Positions 35,010 to 43,439 of a stretch of 64,000 nucleotides of DNA are shown here, piece by piece (the first letter of the stretch is position 1; every line of letters starts with the position of its first letter). This DNA comes from Lachnospiraceae bacterium UBA3762 (lineage in GTDB: Bacteria > Bacillota > Clostridia > Lachnospirales > Lachnospiraceae): NCBI GenBank assembly GCA_002371615.1, contig DFGA01000006.1, positions 62,001 to 126,000 of the forward strand, written 5' to 3'. The notes under the pieces are model-generated. The model was not told the origin of the DNA and did not search any database. It worked only from the letters and a program-made list of their open reading frames with translations. A program made the translations under genes and the position numbers.

Positions 35010-35038
35010 CGTTATTATCTCCTGTCATATCCAATTAT

Positions 35039-36004
35039 TTACATTCCCAGCGCGGACAGTAGCGGATTAAGTCCGAACATGATAAACAGTGTAAAACATA
35101 TAGCAAGTGCAGATGAAAATGTGAACCAGCGTCCTTTAGACTGTCCTGTTTTGAACATGGAGATCAGTTCTTCAAATCTGTTCTCGTGCTTGGAGACAAA
35201 CGCCACGCACGGAATCAGTATCAGTAAACTGAGGAGCGCACCAACAAGAGTTACTGCAAGCAGAATATAGATCATATCGCTTCCCCTCGTCGCTTCGGCA
35301 GCTGCCGCCAGATCCTGTGCAGAGCCGAACTCCCCTGTTATACCGATCATTGCCATGATCATCAGCAGATTACATCCGTTGATACACATATGAATAATCA
35401 TCGACGGATAAACACTTCCTGCCGCCTTGTTGATGATCGAAAACAGCACTCCGAGAACAAAAGCGTATGCCGCCTGGTTAAGATTAAGATGCGCAAGGGC
35501 AAAATAAAGGGCTGATATAAGACCCGCTCTCATTGGTCCCGCGATCAGTTCATATCTCCTGTTAAAGACCGACCTGCAAACAAACTCTTCGCAAAACGGG
35601 CCGAATATGGATCCCAAAAACCAGACTGCAACATTTGAACCGCCTAGGAGCGTATCGCTCATTTGAACCATCGTATTACTTACAAAAATCTGGGAAAGCA
35701 CATTAAAAAATGACCCGATACTCCAGACGGGAAAACTCATAAATACACTCATGAGTATCGTTCCCGGTTTGATCTTTCCAAAACCGAGATCTTCGGAAAA
35801 TCCCAGTTTTCTAATAAGTACATATATTAATGCCGGAACAAACAGGGTAAGTTCCGAGACTATAAGACTTAATTCAATCGGGATGGTTATTCCCTTTTGT
35901 TCCAGAATATTAGCTGCGATCGAGCAGATAACATGCATGAGCATGGAAACAAAGAAGAGCCACCCCAGCGAACCGGCTTCACTTTTAATATTATCTTGCG
36001 GCAA
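35039..36004 (-). CDS. CPBP family intramembrane metalloprotease
   Basis: A 321-residue polytopic protein of the CAAX/bacteriocin-processing (ABI) family. The catalytic motifs are present: EEFVCRSVFNRRY (EExxxR, near 140), ALYFALAHLNLNQ (FxxxH, near 175) and a third His in MIIHMCIN. Such proteases process peptides or provide self-immunity to bacteriocins, but no bacteriocin gene is seen nearby. The probable start is TTG at 36004, inside the end of ridA, preceded by GAGGTGG about six bases upstream; a start further in would remove the first membrane helix. It belongs to the por-cvfB-ridA polycistron by spacing. Confidence 0.85.
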   Translation of the reverse strand: MPQDNIKSEAGSLGWLFFVSMLMHVICSIAANILEQKGITIPIELSLIVSELTLFVPALIYVLIRKLGFSEDLGFGKIKPGTILMSVFMSFPVWSIGSFFNVLSQIFVSNTMVQMSDTLLGGSNVAVWFLGSIFGPFCEEFVCRSVFNRRYELIAGPMRAGLISALYFALAHLNLNQAAYAFVLGVLFSIINKAAGSVYPSMIIHMCINGCNLLMIMAMIGITGEFGSAQDLAAAAEATRGSDMIYILLAVTLVGALLSLLILIPCVAFVSKHENRFEELISMFKTGQSKGRWFTFSSALAICFTLFIMFGLNPLLSALGM

Positions 36005-36371
36005 CGACTTCCACCTCTATCAGTACATCCTTGGGCAGACGCGCTACCTCAACACAGCTTCTTGCCGGAAAATCATTGTCAAAGAATGTTGCATATACCT
36101 CGTTTACCTTGGCAAAGTCATTCATATCTTTGATAAATACAGATGTCTTAACAATATTTTCCATAGACAGACCCGACGCTTCCATAAGATTCCTAACGTT
36201 GGTCAGAGCCTGCTTTGCCTGAGCCTCAATACCTTCCGGAATATTACCGGTTGCGGGATCTACAGGTATCTGCCCGGAAGCAAACACAAATCCGCCTGCC
36301 TCGATCGCCTGTGAATACGGTCCTATAGCCGCCGGTGCTTTGTCTGTTGTAATGATCTTTTTATTCATCAT
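35991..36371 (-). CDS. ridA: RidA family enamine/imine deaminase
   Basis: A 126-residue RidA (YjgF/YER057c/UK114) protein, which hydrolyses reactive 2-aminoacrylate-type enamines released by PLP enzymes such as threonine or serine dehydratase. The signature region is complete: VFASGQIPVDPATGNI, NLMEASGLSMENIVKTSVFI and PARSCVEVARLPKDVLIEVE, the last with the carboxylate-binding Arg. Normal length, no insertions. Its ATG overlaps the end of the cvfB-like gene by four bases and its own end overlaps the CPBP gene, so it lies inside a coupled gene string. Confidence 0.95.
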   Translation of the reverse strand: MMNKKIITTDKAPAAIGPYSQAIEAGGFVFASGQIPVDPATGNIPEGIEAQAKQALTNVRNLMEASGLSMENIVKTSVFIKDMNDFAKVNEVYATFFDNDFPARSCVEVARLPKDVLIEVEVVAAR

Positions 36372-36997
36372 ATCCTCCTTACCGAATTCTCCTCTATTAC
36401 TACTTTACGTTCTTTGTACAGTCTCCCTATGGCACGCTTGAATGCATTCTTGCTCATTCCGAATTTCTCTCTTATTTCCTCGGGTGATGTCGAATCGGAA
36501 AACGGAAGCACCCCTTCGTAAGCATCTAACATTTCCATGACACGGGCGGCATCATCATCCATCTGGATATATGCCTTCTTGCGTGCGGAAAGCGTCAGTT
36601 TCCCGTCTTCTCTTACCTTTGTTACCCTTGCATCCACTATATCTCCTATGTGAATGTCCGGATATACTTCTCTTGCCGGGATAAGTGCGGAATACTTATC
36701 ATCAACCGCCACAAACGCTCCGAATCTTTTGCTTATCTGATAGACTCTGCCCTTAACGTCATCATCCACCTTATAGGGAGATTCACAGCTTAAATAATCA
36801 TATACGTTCATTGTAAGTGCAGGACGTCCGCTTTTGTCGGTATAAAGGCTTACAAGGACTTCCTCACCCTCCGAGACCCTTTTTGTCTGCTCCGCAAAAG
36901 GAAGAAATATGTCCTTCTCCCTTCCCCCGTCAACAAAGGCACCTATTGAAGTTACAGCCACAACCTTCAGAAGTTTTACTTCACCGTAATCTATCAT
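36368..36997 (-). CDS. CvfB-like S1-domain RNA-binding protein
   Basis: A 209-residue protein with tandem S1/OB-fold RNA-binding domains (about 4-65 and 78-145; SIGAFVDGGREKDIFLPF, GRVYQISKRFGAFVAVD, SALIPAREVYPDIHIGD) and a C-terminal winged-helix-like segment (EIREKFGMSKNAFKRAIGRLYKE, in parts from 170 to 200). This is the layout of Staphylococcus CvfB/YitL, a regulator of virulence and stress gene expression. Staphylococcal proteins are longer, with an additional S1 domain, so this is a shorter clade. One base separates it from the CbiT-like gene upstream. Confidence 0.88.
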   Translation of the reverse strand: MIDYGEVKLLKVVAVTSIGAFVDGGREKDIFLPFAEQTKRVSEGEEVLVSLYTDKSGRPALTMNVYDYLSCESPYKVDDDVKGRVYQISKRFGAFVAVDDKYSALIPAREVYPDIHIGDIVDARVTKVREDGKLTLSARKKAYIQMDDDAARVMEMLDAYEGVLPFSDSTSPEEIREKFGMSKNAFKRAIGRLYKERKVVIEENSVRRI

Positions 36998-36998
36998 T

Positions 36999-37904
36999 TC
37001 ATGCTCCGGCTTTAAAAGTTATGATCCATGGTGCCGGCTGCACATCCACATTATGCCTGCTCGTTACCTTCGAAACACTTATCTGTATTATCTCCGGATC
37101 GGAAATACAGAACTTCTTGCACTTTTCTATCATTGATGCAGCAACGACAAAATCAAGGGTATAGATCACAAACTCCATATCCGGGTTGATCTTCAGCAGA
37201 CAGTCTATCTCCTGTTCCATCGATGCACTTGCAACAAGCATCGTAACATCCGGTACCGGAAGGTCTTTCATCGTCTCATCATCAATATGGTCTATTATAG
37301 TCACATTGTTAAGGCCGAACTGCTCCACATTTTCCTCGAGTGCATTCCTGTCGTTTCCGTTGTACTCAACAGCTATGATCTCACCTTCTCCGTTCAGAAG
37401 CCCCGCCTCAACCACAATAGACTCGGCTGAAATCGCACAGATATTCTTGCCTTCCTCAATCTGCATCTTTGAGAGGATAACAGCTCTTATCTCACTGCCC
37501 ACATACTTAACGCTGCCTTTTGCAAGCGTCCTGTTATCTATACCGAATCTCATGGTCGCCCTGGCGTTGGGATTAAGGATTATCATTCCGGCGGATGCGT
37601 TGATCCCGCGATCGATCATATCACTGACATAATCTTCTTTGATAGGTCCGGTCGGGTCACTTCCCTCATTATAAATGACCTTGCACTCACCGAGCCCTGC
37701 GTTATACATCCTGTAGAAAATATCGGGATGCCCTGCCTCAGTAAACACAAGAACACATCTGTGCACTTCGCACGTCGGGATCAGGTTCTTGTTTTTCCTT
37801 GTAATATCCAGTATTTTGACATGTTCAAGATCTATATCCGTATTCTCTGAGAAATACTCAAGCCACGAAATGATATGTTTGTTATTAAACAGACCGTTTT
37901 CCAT
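36999..37904 (-). CDS. CbiT/CbiE-like methyltransferase-fold protein with degenerate SAM motif
   Basis: A 301-residue protein. The C-terminal 190 residues follow the CbiT/precorrin-6B methyltransferase pattern: KYVGSEIRAVILSKMQIEEG, an ISAESIVVEAGLL strand, GEIIAVEYNGNDRNALEENV, VTMLVASASM and IQISVSKVTSRHNVDVQPA near the end. The glycine-rich SAM loop expected as DIGAGTGSVSIE reads AISAESIVVE, so SAM binding is doubtful. The N-terminal part is weakly CbiE-like. No cobalamin-synthesis genes are nearby. The ATG at 37904 is preferred over one at 37928 because GGAGG lies five bases before it. It sits between porB and cvfB in a tight operon. Function unknown. Confidence 0.6.
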   Translation of the reverse strand: MENGLFNNKHIISWLEYFSENTDIDLEHVKILDITRKNKNLIPTCEVHRCVLVFTEAGHPDIFYRMYNAGLGECKVIYNEGSDPTGPIKEDYVSDMIDRGINASAGMIILNPNARATMRFGIDNRTLAKGSVKYVGSEIRAVILSKMQIEEGKNICAISAESIVVEAGLLNGEGEIIAVEYNGNDRNALEENVEQFGLNNVTIIDHIDDETMKDLPVPDVTMLVASASMEQEIDCLLKINPDMEFVIYTLDFVVAASMIEKCKKFCISDPEIIQISVSKVTSRHNVDVQPAPWIITFKAGA

Positions 37905-37929
37905 ATATACCTCCGTCTCTTCTACCATC

Positions 37930-38871
37930 TTACCTGCTGCATCTGAATAAAAGATCTTCCCACCTTCTGTCGACTTCTTCCTGAAACTGTGCTATAAGAT
38001 CCTCGCATCCCGGCTTGAACAGATGCTTGAACCGCCCCTGTTCACGCAGAAAATCCTCAATCGGCAGTTTCTTCTTCGGCTCATATGTAAGACGCCAGTT
38101 ACCGTGATCAACCTCAAACATAGGCCAGTAACATGTATCTATGGCAAGCTGGCATATTTTCATGATTTCCGACGTTTCATATCTCCATCCCCTGGGGCAG
38201 GGTGCAAGCACGTTAAGGAATGCGGCACCCTCCGTATATATGGCTTTTTCCGATTTGATATGAATATCTTTAAAATCCTTTGTGAATGTTGTCTGCGCAA
38301 CATACGGAACATGGTGCTCCGCGATTATCGCAGCCAGATCCTTTCTTGTCTGAACCTTACCGTTACTCATCTTTCCTACCGGCGTTGTGGTTGTATCGGC
38401 AAACTGCGGGGTTGCGGAAGATCTCTGAATCCCCGTATTCATGTAGGCACCGTTATCATAGCAGACATAAACCATGTCATGTCCACGCTCCATTGCTCCG
38501 GAAAGCGACTGGAACCCTATATCATAAGTACCGCCGTCACCGCCAAATGTGATGAATTTAAAATTCTCATTTTCCGGCAGGCGTCCTCTCTTCTTAAGTG
38601 CCCGGTAGGCTGTCTCCACACCCGATAAAGTTGCTCCGGCATTCTCGAAGGCGTTGTGTATATAGCTGTCCTCCCATGCCGTATACGGATACATAAACGA
38701 TGAAACTTCAAGACATCCCGTGGCATTACCTATTACCGCATGATCTCCTTCGTGAAGCGCCCTCAGAACCGCACGTATGCCTATAGTCGCCCCACATCCC
38801 GCACACATTCTGTGTCCGGCAGAAAGCCTCTCGGGCTTGTTCATTACTTCTTTCAGATTATATCCTGCCAT
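37930..38871 (-). CDS. porB: 2-oxoacid:ferredoxin oxidoreductase beta subunit (PorB-like)
   Basis: A 313-residue thiamine-diphosphate subunit. It has the N-terminal MCAGCGATIGIRAVLRAL cysteine motif of pyruvate synthase beta chains, the TPP/Mg motif ITFGGDGGTYDIGFQSLS near 110 and DNGAYMNTGIQRSSATP near 140, the form usual for pyruvate rather than 2-oxoglutarate enzymes. A branched-chain 2-oxoacid substrate cannot be excluded. It follows porA with no base between. With porC, porD and porA it makes a heterotetramer distinct from NifJ. Confidence 0.9.
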   Translation of the reverse strand: MAGYNLKEVMNKPERLSAGHRMCAGCGATIGIRAVLRALHEGDHAVIGNATGCLEVSSFMYPYTAWEDSYIHNAFENAGATLSGVETAYRALKKRGRLPENENFKFITFGGDGGTYDIGFQSLSGAMERGHDMVYVCYDNGAYMNTGIQRSSATPQFADTTTTPVGKMSNGKVQTRKDLAAIIAEHHVPYVAQTTFTKDFKDIHIKSEKAIYTEGAAFLNVLAPCPRGWRYETSEIMKICQLAIDTCYWPMFEVDHGNWRLTYEPKKKLPIEDFLREQGRFKHLFKPGCEDLIAQFQEEVDRRWEDLLFRCSR

Positions 38872-40065
38872 TTATTGTCCCTCTTTCGATCGTAATCCGA
38901 CATATGTGCATTGTCTTACCTGCTTCTTATTCTCGACAACGTCCTCTAACTCCTCAAATATGCCTGCTGCCGTTTCAGTGGTAAAATCACGTCCCGCAAG
39001 ACCGTACACATAGTTTACGACTTCCGTGTAAACCTTATTCATGAAAAGGGCTGCCGGAACCTCGCTTGCAAGCGGTCCTCCGTGACCGTTATAGCTTTCA
39101 CACCTGTCCATTACGGCTACCGCTTTGCATTTGGAAAGCGCTGCTGCGATCTCCTCAGCCGGGAACGGGCGGAATACACGAAGTTTTAGCACTCCGACCT
39201 TCATTCCCTTATCCCGAAGATCATCCGCGGCCTGTTTGGCGGTTCCTGCCGCACTTCCCATTATAAGCATAATATAGTCGGCATCTTCGCATCTGTATTC
39301 TTCAAAAAAGTCAAATCCTCTTCCGAACTTTTCCCGAAATCTTGCCGCAACTTCTTTGATTACTTCCCTTGATCTTATCATTGCGGCTTCCTGATTGTAT
39401 TTTGCCTCCATCGAATAGTTCGATACGGCATAAGGTCCGACCGCAACAGGCTTTCCGGGATTAAGCAGAAACTCTTCCGGATGATACTCGCCCACAAATT
39501 CCTTTACGTCTTTGTCATCTTCAAGCAGAATGTTCTGTACTGCGTGACTTGTTATAAAGCCATCCTGGCATACCATTACCGGAAGATGAACTCTCTTGTC
39601 CTCCGCTATCGGAAATGCCTGAATATAGTTATCATAGGCCTCCTGATTGTTCTCGGCGTATATCTGTATCCATCCGGTATCCCTTGCCCCCATTCCGTCC
39701 GAATGGTCGCAGTTTATATTGATCGGACCCGATAACGTTCTGTTTACAAGGGTCAGAACTATTGGCAGCCTGTTTGAAGCTGCAACCAGAAGCTCTTCCC
39801 ACATAAATGCCAGTCCGCATGAGGATGTAGCCGTCATACTTCTGGCTCCGGCTGCCTCGGCTCCCACCGCCGCACTCATTGATGAGTGCTCGGATTCAAC
39901 CGGAATGAATTCTGTATCCATCTCACCGTTAGCTATATATGTTGAAACAAGCTGCGGTATTTCTGTCGATGGTGTTATGGGAAATGCCGGCATTACATCA
40001 GGATTTACCTGACGGATCGCATAAGCTACGGCTTCATTTCCCGACATACGGTCTTTTTTTGACAT
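38872..40065 (-). CDS. porA: 2-oxoacid:ferredoxin oxidoreductase alpha subunit (PorA-like)
   Basis: A 397-residue subunit carrying the pyrimidine-binding half of the active site. It begins with SGNEAVAYAIRQVNPDVMPA and FPITPSTEIPQLVSTYIANG, then EHSSMSAAVGAEAAGARSMT, SSCGLAFMWEELLVAA and DGFITSHAVQNILLED, all alpha-subunit landmarks. The order porC-porD-porA-porB (gamma, delta, alpha, beta) is the standard layout of four-subunit pyruvate synthases. Spacing to porD is 15 bases. Confidence 0.92.
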   Translation of the reverse strand: MSKKDRMSGNEAVAYAIRQVNPDVMPAFPITPSTEIPQLVSTYIANGEMDTEFIPVESEHSSMSAAVGAEAAGARSMTATSSCGLAFMWEELLVAASNRLPIVLTLVNRTLSGPININCDHSDGMGARDTGWIQIYAENNQEAYDNYIQAFPIAEDKRVHLPVMVCQDGFITSHAVQNILLEDDKDVKEFVGEYHPEEFLLNPGKPVAVGPYAVSNYSMEAKYNQEAAMIRSREVIKEVAARFREKFGRGFDFFEEYRCEDADYIMLIMGSAAGTAKQAADDLRDKGMKVGVLKLRVFRPFPAEEIAAALSKCKAVAVMDRCESYNGHGGPLASEVPAALFMNKVYTEVVNYVYGLAGRDFTTETAAGIFEELEDVVENKKQVRQCTYVGLRSKEGQ

Positions 40066-40080
40066 AATCTATCTCCTCTA

Positions 40081-40377
40081 TCAGCTGGTCATTGTTATGG
40101 CACCGAAAGGACATGCCTTTTCGCATATTCCGCACCCCTTACAGTGATCCATGTCAAAGTCTTCTCTCCTTCCGTCATGTACCGGAATACATCCGTCAGG
40201 GCATACCGGAGCACACAGAAGACACTGTTTGCACTTATCTTTATCAAATACCGGAGTGGCCACTCTCCACTCACCGGTCTTAAACTGCTTTGAAGTTCCT
40301 CCGGCAAAGATCATGAGACCTTCCGTCAGATCTTCGCATGGGGATTGTTCATTAATATTACTTATATCGGTTCTCAT
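40081..40377 (-). CDS. porD: 2-oxoacid:ferredoxin oxidoreductase delta subunit (PorD-like ferredoxin)
   Basis: A 98-residue electron-transfer subunit with two 4Fe-4S motifs, CKQCLLCAPVCPDGCIPV (about 53-70) and CKGCGICEKACPFGAI (about 79-94). The upstream 50 residues include the delta-type TGEWRVATPVFDKDKC. It passes electrons from the TPP site to free ferredoxin. It lies between porC and porA in the same operon. Confidence 0.93.
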   Translation of the reverse strand: MRTDISNINEQSPCEDLTEGLMIFAGGTSKQFKTGEWRVATPVFDKDKCKQCLLCAPVCPDGCIPVHDGRREDFDMDHCKGCGICEKACPFGAITMTS

Positions 40378-40407
40378 ATGCTTCCTTTCCGCTTTATATA
40401 TTGACAG

Positions 40408-40998
40408 TCACATGCCCAGCTGGGATTCAAGTGCCTCAAATGTATCCGTAAGCGCCTTCATATTACCATCTATTACTTCCGGCTTCTTGGCAAATTTGTG
40501 CTCATAAGACGTGCGCATTTCCCTGATAAAATCGTCCTTTTCCATAACGTTTGAAACTGCAACGGCGGCTGCAAGCATGGGAGAGTTAGGAAAATACTTG
40601 CCCAGTGCATCCACTGATATCTTACGGGCGTCTACCGTATACACTCTTCCTAAAAAACCGTTTAGTAACGGCCTGATCTCATCCGGTGTCTTGTCCGTAT
40701 TAATTATTATCGCACCATCCTCTTTCAGACCCGATGTCACATCAACCGAATGCAGAAGCGTCTCATCTACCACTACAACAAGATCCGGAGTATAGATATT
40801 GGAATGAACACGAATCTCCCTGTCGCTAATTCTGTTAAATGCCGTGATGGGAGCACCCATTCTTTCCGGTCCGTATTCGGGAAAACCCTGAACATATGCA
40901 CCCGTTTTAAAGCACACGTCCGCTAAAAGAAGAGCCGCTGTCTTGGCTCCCTGGCCTCCGCGCCCGTGCCACCTTATCTCAATATTTTTACTGTTCAT
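40408..40998 (-). CDS. porC: 2-oxoacid:ferredoxin oxidoreductase gamma subunit (PorC-like)
   Basis: A 196-residue subunit. The start EIRWHGRGGQGAKTAALLLA and the PEYGPERMGAPITAFNRIS block are typical of gamma subunits, which contribute to CoA binding and subunit contacts. It is the first gene of the por polycistron; an extended -10 promoter is found 45 bases upstream of its ATG. The following genes are spaced by 30 bases or less. Confidence 0.92.
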   Translation of the reverse strand: MNSKNIEIRWHGRGGQGAKTAALLLADVCFKTGAYVQGFPEYGPERMGAPITAFNRISDREIRVHSNIYTPDLVVVVDETLLHSVDVTSGLKEDGAIIINTDKTPDEIRPLLNGFLGRVYTVDARKISVDALGKYFPNSPMLAAAVAVSNVMEKDDFIREMRTSYEHKFAKKPEVIDGNMKALTDTFEALESQLGM

Positions 40999-41042
40999 GT
41001 TAAATCCTTCCTAATATACCGTCCTTATACCATATTCTGTGA

Positions 41043-41051
41043 ATTATATCA
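41043..41051 (-). promoter_or_regulatory. Extended -10 promoter of the por operon
   Basis: On the minus strand TGATATAAT combines a perfect TATAAT with the extended TGN element. It is followed by a leader of about 35 bases containing AGGAAGGA before the porC ATG at 40998. No recognisable -35 is present at 17 bases, which extended -10 promoters tolerate. It lies just downstream of the alpha-galactosidase stop codon. Confidence 0.55.
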
Positions 41052-41069
41052 CACTGTAATATAATACGC

Positions 41070-43427
41070 TCACTTTTTTTCAATAAAGTACATACGGGAT
41101 GCGAAATCCGGAAATACCCTTGTACTGTCATTGAATCCTCTTGACGAATACTTGGGGGACAGCATCACTCCGGCTTCTTCGAGTACATCGCCGTAAGTTT
41201 GCACATCTTCCTTTTCTCCGTCCAATCTTACAAATAACGAAATGATATCGTGGATCGCAGAGCCGTTTTTGACGTGGATTGGCGAGATCGTATTTATAAG
41301 ATCTCCAAACATTCTGATGTCTATCTTGAACGGTTTATTATAAAAGCGGTACTTCGCATCTTCTTCTAGCCCGTGCACCCTAATGCAATCCCCCTGATCA
41401 TTAGGGCTGACAAGACTTTGGAAGAGCATGGCAACTGCTTTGGACCTGTCCTTTGATACAACGTTCCATGTCGATATCTTTCCGTCATATATGCTGTCTC
41501 CTCTGTAGAACCTTCCCATCTGTATAACGCTTCTCCACTCTTTATACAGGCGGATCTGCTCCTTAACAACCGTAAATGTTCCCTGGTCAAAATCAGAAAA
41601 ATTGCATTCATATCCGAAAGCAGAAAATGCAGCTATATTAAACCTTGTGTCAAGCGATGTGATCCTGAGTGTCTGATGATTCGGGACATCGGACACATGA
41701 CCGCTCACCGTTCTGATCGGATAACCGTAACTGTAGCCTGTCTGTATTCTTAGCCTCTCATACGCATCCGTATCATCACTTCCCCATATTTGCGGGAAGA
41801 AACATAGCATTCCGAGATCAAACCGGTTCCCTCCGGACGCACACCCTTCGAACAGAATGTCGGGGAACTTTTCTGTAAGCTTTCCAATGACCTCATAGAA
41901 TCCCATGATATATCTGTGCGCACACTCACCCATCCTGTCTGCCGGAAGATAATTAGAAAATACATCTGTCATCGTTCTGTTCATATCCCATTTCACATAG
42001 TCGATGCCGCCTTCCGCGAACAGATCACTCAAAACTCCCACAAGGTAGTCTCTTACTTCAGGATTGACAAGATCTATGACCATCTGATTACGTCCCGTGG
42101 AATGAGGCTTCCCGGGAATCCTCATAGCCCAGTCGGGGTGCTTACGATACAGGTCACTGTCCTCGTTTATCATCTCAGGCTCAACCCAGATTCCGAATCT
42201 CATTCCGAGAGCATGTATCTTATCAGACAGACCCTTTACTCCGTGAGGGAGCTTCTTCTTGTTGGCATACCAGTCTCCGAGAGATGATGTATCGTCATCC
42301 CTGTGTCCGAACCAGCCATCATCCATAACAAAAAGCTCTATTCCGGCGTCTGCCGCTTTCCTGGCCATACGGACCAGTTTTGTCTCATTTATATCAAAAT
42401 ACGCCGCCTCCCAACTGTTTAGAAGAACAGGTCTTTCAGTCTTCGCCCATTTGCCCCGCAAAATATGATCTTCAACAAAGCGGTGCATATTATAGGACAT
42501 TCCGTTGAAACCGTCCTGGGACACAGTCATAACGGCTTCGGGAGACTCAAAGGATTCACCCGGGGCAAGCACATACTCAAAGCCCTTCGGATTGATGCCG
42601 GCAAGGAATCTCAATTTTCCGAACTCACTTACTTCGGCGATCTCGGTATGGTTGCCGCTGTATACAAGATTAAATGCATATACGGTTCCAATATTCTCAT
42701 CCGTGCTTTTATGACTAAACATCACAAATGGGTTTGCTGTTGACGATGACGCTCCGACGCACGAATCATTAACTATCCTGCCTCTTTGCAGCACATGATC
42801 GTATCTGGTCATCTCCCTTGCCCATGCTCCGTTAAATGTCGTAAAAATCATATCCGTCTTGCATGTATCAATCTGCACGGACATGAAGCGCAGTATTTTG
42901 ACATCCTCTTTACTGTTGTTGATGAGCTTAGCTGATCTTGTGATCACATCCGTATTTTCAAAGGCATAATATGACAATTCAACCGCAAGATCATAATTTC
43001 TGTCGACAAGTGTTATTGTGAGACCGCTGCATTCTCCGCTTTTGGCATAAGATGACGGGAGGGCGTTCAACAGAATCTTCTCATCCGTGATCTTTGCACT
43101 GTCAAATATGAAATCGCTTGTTCTGCTGCCATCGGCGTGTATTACTTCAATAAAAGGCTCTCTGTTATCACCTTTTCCGTTTGCCGAAAACTCCAGCCTC
43201 ATATCATTAAGTGAAAATGTGGTATTACTCTCGTTGTAGACATTATTGTTTCCGGGGGCAAAATCGTGCTTTTCCCTCAAAGCTTCCGTTACCTCGCCGT
43301 CATCATCGATGAGTCTTATCTTCTTCCCATAGTACAGATGCTCCAGATACCCGCAATCAAGGACTCTGAATGCGTATGTAGTATTGTCCGTATCGAGTAC
43401 AAATGTATTATTAACAATTCTTACCAT
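41070..43427 (-). CDS. Alpha-galactosidase, glycoside hydrolase family 36
   Basis: A 785-residue cytosolic enzyme (no signal peptide) that releases galactose from melibiose and raffinose-type sugars. It has an N-terminal beta-sandwich (about 1-320), the catalytic barrel (about 325-670) and a C-terminal beta domain. The nucleophile lies in VKWDMNRTMTD (Asp near 480), the acid/base in WGSDDTDAYERL (near 550), and the GH36 markers FVMDDGWFGHRDDD and LFEGCASGGNRFDLGM are present. Twelve bases upstream ends a GPH-family sugar symporter, so uptake and cleavage are made together. An AT-only hairpin follows the stop, overlapping the por promoter region. Confidence 0.95.
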   Translation of the reverse strand: MVRIVNNTFVLDTDNTTYAFRVLDCGYLEHLYYGKKIRLIDDDGEVTEALREKHDFAPGNNNVYNESNTTFSLNDMRLEFSANGKGDNREPFIEVIHADGSRTSDFIFDSAKITDEKILLNALPSSYAKSGECSGLTITLVDRNYDLAVELSYYAFENTDVITRSAKLINNSKEDVKILRFMSVQIDTCKTDMIFTTFNGAWAREMTRYDHVLQRGRIVNDSCVGASSSTANPFVMFSHKSTDENIGTVYAFNLVYSGNHTEIAEVSEFGKLRFLAGINPKGFEYVLAPGESFESPEAVMTVSQDGFNGMSYNMHRFVEDHILRGKWAKTERPVLLNSWEAAYFDINETKLVRMARKAADAGIELFVMDDGWFGHRDDDTSSLGDWYANKKKLPHGVKGLSDKIHALGMRFGIWVEPEMINEDSDLYRKHPDWAMRIPGKPHSTGRNQMVIDLVNPEVRDYLVGVLSDLFAEGGIDYVKWDMNRTMTDVFSNYLPADRMGECAHRYIMGFYEVIGKLTEKFPDILFEGCASGGNRFDLGMLCFFPQIWGSDDTDAYERLRIQTGYSYGYPIRTVSGHVSDVPNHQTLRITSLDTRFNIAAFSAFGYECNFSDFDQGTFTVVKEQIRLYKEWRSVIQMGRFYRGDSIYDGKISTWNVVSKDRSKAVAMLFQSLVSPNDQGDCIRVHGLEEDAKYRFYNKPFKIDIRMFGDLINTISPIHVKNGSAIHDIISLFVRLDGEKEDVQTYGDVLEEAGVMLSPKYSSRGFNDSTRVFPDFASRMYFIEKK

Positions 43428-43439
43428 ACTTAATCCTTT

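Noticed and set aside
35039..36371. Bacteriocin cluster suggested by the CPBP protease
   Set aside because: No small precursor peptide, leader or ABC exporter is seen nearby, and the gene is embedded in a metabolic operon.
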